Below, in pieces: positions 58,451 to 64,000 of a DNA stretch of 64,000 nt. Made by a program: the position numbers and the translations under genes. The stretch lies in contig OW386285.2 in the NCBI GenBank assembly GCA_936432065.2, positions 177,921,984-177,985,983 on the forward strand. The letters are read 5' to 3'. The notes under the pieces are model-generated. The model did no database searches. It saw only the letters and a list, made by a program, of their open reading frames with translations, and was not told where the DNA came from. The DNA comes from Rutpela maculata (lineage: Eukaryota > Arthropoda > Insecta > Coleoptera > Cerambycidae). How positions within the stretch are numbered: the first letter of the stretch is position 1; every line of letters starts with the position of its first letter.

Positions 58451-59555
58451 ATATCACTTTTTACACTTATACCATAAATAACTATTTTCTACGATGCAAA
58501 ACTTAAATAGTTTTAATTAAAACTGTTTACAATGCAAAACGTAACTACCATGGAGGTAGAATATAAATAAGGAGTAGCCATAAAGCTTATATCCTACAAT
58601 GAGAAATGGCCGCAGAAGGCGTAGTTTGCGATCATACTGTCATAAACGACTCGCCAGGTCCTGATTTAAAAAAAAGTTTATACAGCATTTGAGGAGATAC
58701 ATGTTAGTTGACTTTACACATTGACACTACCATATACCGTGTGTGTAATTTCCCATTAGGCATGTACATTCATGTAGCGCGATAGATATGACAACACAGC
58801 TGCCGTAAATTCCTCCGTCGAGCGGAGCATCCCAGCTCTGTTATTTCATTTCAGCCAGCTGGCACGCGCGATATTGTAATTTTACTCCCTATGCCTAGCG
58901 CTCCGCTACACGCACGGTATCAAGCCAATAGAGTAATGAATGAGATGACGGTTTCACATTTCAAGCAAATATAATATAATATAATCTAAAACACAATCTA
59001 AAATAAATAGAAAATAGTTTCAACAGATCTTTTGAGTATAGACCTGTTTTAACCTATGAAAATTGATTCCAAAATATTTCTTCTTATCGATACTACTTTG
59101 ATTTGTACAGCTACTTGGCGGAAACGAAATCATATGCTATAACGAAAAACACTATTTTCTATCAAAAACATTTATTTTATAATAATATTAAACCAAGATA
59201 CATGTCGCGTTTTGTTGACGTTTCGATCATACTAAAATGAGGAATGTGCTGCCACATTCTGTTTCTTATGGCGACTCCTTATTTATTCAACCTCCTTGGT
59301 AACTACTTAAGTACTTTGACGTTTGACAGTGACAATTTCTGGAATTAATTTTCAGTTGTCAATTTAAAATCTGAATATTTAGTTATAAAGCTGAAAAATA
59401 AGAAGAACTATTTAATTTAATCGTAAAAAAATTCTATATGCAACATGTGTAAAAAGTGTATTTGTTGCACTTAAGCGGTCAAGTAATTTGGCCTCTGACT
59501 CTATCAATGTAAAAGTAACTGGTAGAGTACTAGATCATGGTATAATAGAGTAGGA
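58451..59555. other. no recognised feature
   Basis: About 1.1 kb, with a somewhat GC-richer stretch at 58,790-58,960. No frame or repeat recognised. Confidence 0.45.
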
Positions 59556-59559
59556 TTAA

Positions 59560-59863
59560 GGTGGGCGGTTCCAAGAACGTAATTCAAAAATATCTCCTAC
59601 ATCCTTAAACTGATTGAAAAAAAAAGTTGATAGGCTTTTAGAGACAGCTTTGTAGAATGGTACTAGGCTATTGAAAACTAAAGAAATAAAAGATTTTTTA
59701 CTTGTGCGAAAATCAAAAAAAATTTTTTGACTTTGCAGTAGTCTAGTACCATTCTATAATGTTGTCTCTAAAGGCCCATCAAAACATTTTTTGAATCAGT
59801 TCAGGGATGTAGGAGAAATTCTCGAATTATGAAATCATTTTCTTAAGCACGGCACCGCCACCC
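59560..59863. mobile_element. 304-bp foldback MITE at TTAA
   Basis: Arms of about 115 bp (GGTGGGCGGT outward, AGAATGGTACTAG inward) with TTAA at 59,556-59,559 and 59,864-59,867. TTAA duplication points to the piggyBac or Kolobok groups. No coding content. Confidence 0.75.
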
Positions 59864-59867
59864 TTAA

Positions 59868-60584
59868 ACGATGGTGAAGTAACTCAGGTAATACTTTTGG
59901 TATAGTCGAGTGCCTAGCCGATTGATGTTCATTGTTGTGATTTCAATTTTGCACTGTACGACTCCCACTATTTATGATTTGTGTGTGAAAACGCAAATCC
60001 GGTAGAGTAGAGTAATTTGGCTAAAAAGTATGCCAGTATACCCTACCGCTAACTATACTAATGAAAACTTTCAAAATTATAACCTTATTTCTGTCAACTA
60101 TTGTCAATTATTTGTTCTTTTCAGAAAAAACGTGGTGCTGTGTGTGTATATTTTTACTACTATTTATCTGTTTACAAGATCTTTATAAATATGGAAAACC
60201 ATAATAAAAATAAAAGAACGTTAATTCTTCATTAGATGAAAAACTTTTGCTAATAAATACGGCCACAAAATGCAAGCATGTATTAGAAAATAAACAATGA
60301 GAGTAAACAAATGCAGAACTGTATTATTCATTAGCCTAAACCTCCTGAAAAAGGTCAGGTTGTCTAAATCATAAAAATGGTCACTTCTTTCATATATTTT
60401 CTTAGGGAATCTTAAATCTATTATCTATTATCCTAAATCTATTATCTCAATTATATCTAAGTCGTCATTGAAGATATCAATGTCTGAGTCAGAGTCCATC
60501 CCACGATTCGTAAATTTTTGTTAATAAAAATAAAGCGTCAAAAGAATGAAAATATACTCAAAAACCGCTGCCCAAGGAATCACT
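59868..60584. other. no recognised feature
   Basis: AT-rich; no frame of note. Confidence 0.4.
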
Positions 60585-61310
60585 ACTTCCACATCCGGAT
60601 TTTCTATCCAAGTCACACAACGAAAACATTTTGTATCTGGAAATAATTGTTTATGGAACTTTAATAATATTATATTTGAAATCCTCTACCCCAAAAACCC
60701 ATAAATCGATACCCCATATCGGTAGTGGGGTGGGGGTGGTGACAGGGGGTGGGAGTGGGGGGTGGATAAAGTAAAAAAATATTTTGAGGTTTCTGATTCT
60801 TGTACACACACTAAATCACATTTTTTTTCATCCCCTTTAATAATCGGGTGGGGGTGGTAATGGGGGTGGCTAATGCCAAATTTTTTTTTGAGACCTTAGC
60901 TTCTCTTGTCTATACTAAACATCAATTTTATGAAGTCTTACCTGCTTGATTTACCTATTTACTCCAAATTTACCCCAATTTACCCCCCAACCCTTCGACG
61001 GAACAAGATGAAAATATAATCTAGTTCTAGATCTCGTTAAAGTACATATGTGTACCAAATTTCAAGTCAATATCTCAAACGGTTCCAGAGTAAACGTGCG
61101 CACAAAAAAAGTTACAGACCGACAGACAGACCGTCAGACCGACAGACCGACAGACCGACAGACCGACAGACCGACAGACCGACAGACAGAAATTTTTTTT
61201 TCGCTCAAACTTGAAATCTCGACGTTTTATGACATTCTAAGCCTATCTGAACAATAAAAAATTTTAAAAATTTTTTTGTCGTTACTATACTTCCACTGGA
61301 TGTGGAAGTA
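60585..61310 (+). mobile_element. TTCCAC-family element
   Basis: Inverted ends TACTTCCACATCC and GGATGTGGAAGTA. Interior order: GGAAATAATTGT, G-rich GGGGTGGGGGTGG runs, CAAATTTCAAGTCAATATCTC, then the GACAGACC array at 61,114-61,190. Related sequences are at 25,532-25,945, 61,690-62,356 (inverted) and 62,587-63,570. No protein frame. Confidence 0.75.
61114..61190. repeat. GACAGACC tandem repeat
   Basis: About nine 8-bp units inside the TTCCAC-family element. The homologous region in the other copies is short or absent. Confidence 0.9.
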
Positions 61311-61689
61311 AAATGAGGTTATGCGCAACATCGACGACTGCGCAGAAAATTTAGTCGCCCTTTAAGCGACCAACTTTGGGGGTTTAAGTTAACGCAAGTT
61401 GAAGCTAAATTAATCAAGGATTAAAGAACGGTACAAAGCAAAATTTTAAATTTAACGGAGGTTTAAGATTAATTAAAACAATAAAAAATACGGTGCAAGC
61501 GGCTGTCAATTTAGTCAAGTTTTAGGTATTTCACTTTTACAAAGTTTGGAAATTAGACGAGTTAGTCAACTCTTTTTACTTCTTACTAATTTTAGTGATG
61601 CCAATCTAGTTTTTGCCATAACACTTTTTACCAAACTTTATAAAAAAGAATTTGACTGTCATTTATTTTTGCTTCCTCATCCACGTAGT

Positions 61690-62356
61690 CGAGTAGAAGT
61701 ATATAATAGCAACGGTTGAACAAAACCAATATTTTGAAATTTTGATTTTTTTTGTTCAAATTGGCTTAGAATGTCATGACACGTCGAGATTTTAGGTTTG
61801 AGCAAAAAAAAACTTTGTCTCTCGGTCTAACTTTTTTGTGCCCAAGATTATTCTTGAACGGTTTATGATATTGAGTTGAAATTTGGTACACCTATGTATT
61901 ATAATGAGATTTGAAACTAGATTATATTTTGATCTTATTTAGTTGAAGGGTTTGAGGAGGTTAGTTGAGGAGATGGGGGTAGTTGGAGGGCGCGTAGGTA
62001 AATCAAGCAAACAAGAGTCTATACAATTGAGATTTAGTGAACTACAAGGTCTTATTTTTTTTTGATCTAAATATTTAAGGGGGTAAAAAAAATAAAGTTG
62101 TGATTTAGTATGTGTACCAGATCCAAAGGCATCAGTTTTTTTTGGCATCAGCCACCCCCATTTACTACCCCTACTGCAGATGTAGCATATCATTTTATAG
62201 GTTTTTGGACTATTATTAGTTCCACTTAGTGCAGTGCAGTGTAGTAAAGTGTAGTGTAGTGTAGTAAAGTCTAGTATAGTAAAGTGTAGTGTAGTGAAGT
62301 AAATTTTTTTTTCCGTTGTATGAGCCCCAGATAGGAAATCTGGCTCTGGAAGTAGT
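61690..62356 (-). mobile_element. TTCCAC-family element, inverted and diverged copy
   Basis: Reverse orientation: TACTTCCAGAGCC at the 62,356 end, the GGTACACCTATG region and the AAATCTCGACGT region in the expected order. The GTAGTGTAGT simple repeat at 62,225-62,300 lies within it. Confidence 0.55.
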
Positions 62357-62586
62357 AATTCCTTAAGCAGCGATTTTTACAATTATTTCAATAATTTTAC
62401 CGAAAATGGGGACAATGGATATTGGGCGGTAATTATCTACCAAAGACGAATCGCATTTTGAAATTATGGTACTTTTGGGTCATAAAAGTCAATAGAATTC
62501 GAATTACTCAAACTTATTTTAGCAGTAGTGACGTCTTCAACAGTAATTAACTGGCTTTTAAAAAAAGTCGCTGCCTAGAAAATTAC

Positions 62587-63570
62587 TACTTCCACATTCA
62601 AATTTCCGATGTGGCTGATGCCAAAAAAAAACTTTCGACCTTTGGTTCTTATATTACATTATATCGCAATTTTATTTTTTACCCATTTTAATGATGTGAT
62701 GAGGGTGATTGATGCCAAAAAAAAATAATAATAATTTTGATCACTTGAACTCGCACTAAATCACAATTTAATTTTTTCTCCCTTTAATAATGGGGATGGG
62801 TTATGGTAGTCAATACAAATTTTGAGTCTTTTGGTTCTTGTACACACACACACACACTAAATCATAATTTTATTTTTTTTCACCCCCATTAATAATGGGG
62901 TGGGGGTGGCTGATATCAAAAAATTTTTTAGGCCTTTGATTCTTATACACACTAAAGCACAATTTTATTTTTTACCCACTTTAATGAAGTGGTGGGGGTG
63001 GCTGATCCTAAAGAAAATTTTAAGGTCTTGAGTGTATCGCGCTCTAAACCACAATTCAATAACAGGGGTGGGGATGGTAGTGGGGGTGAGTGATGCCAAA
63101 ACAAATTTTGAGGCTTTTGGTTCTTGAACACGCATTAAATCACAATTCAATTTTTTTCACTCCCTTTAATAATGAGGTGGGGGTGATAGTGGAGGTGACT
63201 AATGTCAAAAAAATGTTGGGACCTTGGCTTCTCGTGCATGTAGTAAATCTGAATGTTATGGACTTTTACTTAATTGGTTTATCCATTTACGCACATTTAC
63301 CCCCATTTGCCCCCAACCCTTTAATGGAATAAGTTCAAAATATAATCAAGTTTCAGATTGTGTTATCATACATAGGTATACCAAATTTGAAGCTAATATT
63401 ATAAACTGTTCCAGAGTAATCGTGCTCACAAAAAAATTTACAGACAAAACGACAGAGGCAGAAATTTTTGTTTTTTGCTCAAACTTAAAGTCTTGACATT
63501 TCAGGACATTCTAAGCCTATTTGAAAAAAAAAAAATCAAATTTTTTACTTACCTCCACGATGTTGGAGTA
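62587..63570 (+). mobile_element. TTCCAC-family element with internal G-rich repeats
   Basis: Begins TACTTCCACATTC and ends GTTGGAGTA. About six internal units of roughly 100 bp contain GGGGTGG and CACACTAAATCACAATTTTA. They look like amplified copies of one segment that is single in 60,585-61,310. Confidence 0.65.
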
Positions 63571-63907
63571 AATGTTAATTTTATCAGTTATAATTAGGAC
63601 TTGGGCTTTATTTAACATAAAAAAAAAATGAAAGAATTTATCTACGTACCGAGATATGTAATTATTATAATAGTATTTTATTTTCTACAATGCTTCCTCT
63701 TTTCTTTTTTTGCTCCACATTTATAAATCTCCTTTCTGGCAGCAATACGCTTACCCATTTTTACAAATATATTTTCATATGCACAGTTTAACAAAAGAAT
63801 TATGAATGTTTTATATAGCACTATTTCCAATTAATGAAGTTAAAAATTGTATTATTGAACACATATTTAAAATTAAATAAATTATTCAACCTTATACGCC
63901 CTGTAAG
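63571..63907. other. no recognised feature
   Basis: AT-rich sequence between the last TTCCAC-family element and the CAGGGCCG end. Confidence 0.4.
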
Positions 63908-64000
63908 CAGGGCCGTAGCGAAGGCCGTTACCCCCCAACTTTGTCAAACTTGGCAGAAGTTTGTAAATTTGAGACATAAATTAGCAATTTTTATTTCGGT
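63908..64000. mobile_element. start of a hAT-like element, cut by the window end
   Basis: CAGGGCCGTAGCG at 63,908 is a typical hAT-type terminus. The rest lies outside the window. Confidence 0.35.

Overview
This is a nuclear window from an animal, almost certainly an insect. It is AT-rich and contains no operons, rRNA or convincing tRNA genes. It has eukaryotic splice donors, insect-type transposon families, a non-LTR retrotransposon of the kind common in arthropods, and one Cys-Gly-Pro repeat gene like the male-specific sperm-tail genes of Drosophila. Family or order cannot be fixed from sequence alone. Only one plausible host gene is visible, the 401-residue Cys-Gly-Pro protein at 11,065-12,270. 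Almost everything else is transposon sequence, much of it foldback (long inverted repeat) elements nested in one another.

Layout. 1-436 is a GGTTTCGG-type repeat with a hAT-like short element, followed by a broken mariner-like transposase (436-1,063). 2,595-7,055 holds remnants of one unusual protein family and two foldbacks. 7,353-10,507 is a Tc1-like TIR element that contains a THAP-domain exon and an inserted 837-bp MITE. The host gene and its flanks follow (10,508-13,187). 13,188-21,303 is a stack of nested elements: a THAP relic, foldbacks, a second copy of the MITE, a 2.9-kb PIF/Harbinger-like insertion and a hAT-like insertion with an exact 8-bp target duplication. 21,611-28,580 carries further MITEs, a duplicated perfect hairpin, a 1-kb foldback and a TIR element with a decayed family member. 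28,712-32,707 and 47,632-51,660 are two inverted copies of one 4-kb non-coding, minisatellite-rich element. Between them lies an element with about 500-bp terminal repeats (32,880-41,508) that encodes the best-preserved family member and is split by a nearly complete 5.5-kb LINE with a 14-bp target duplication. 41,516-45,230 has Gypsy, family and LINE reverse-transcriptase relics. 52,000-64,000 has an 835-bp (TTCTA)n array, a 3.6-kb palindrome with two head-to-head family copies, and a cluster of TTCCAC-ended elements.

The point most worth following is the recurring protein family, seen at six or more places on both strands. It has an N-terminal zinc-finger-like part, a central block with HEEADT, DTDxxVL and GCDxTS motifs whose order and spacing resemble the FEN1/XPG nuclease core, a conserved LPPT block and a Cys-rich tail. 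Three members sit inside TIR or foldback elements. This suggests a DNA-transposon protein with a structure-specific nuclease fold, in a genome segment full of cruciform-forming palindromes. The fold and the link are inference and need profile and structure searches.
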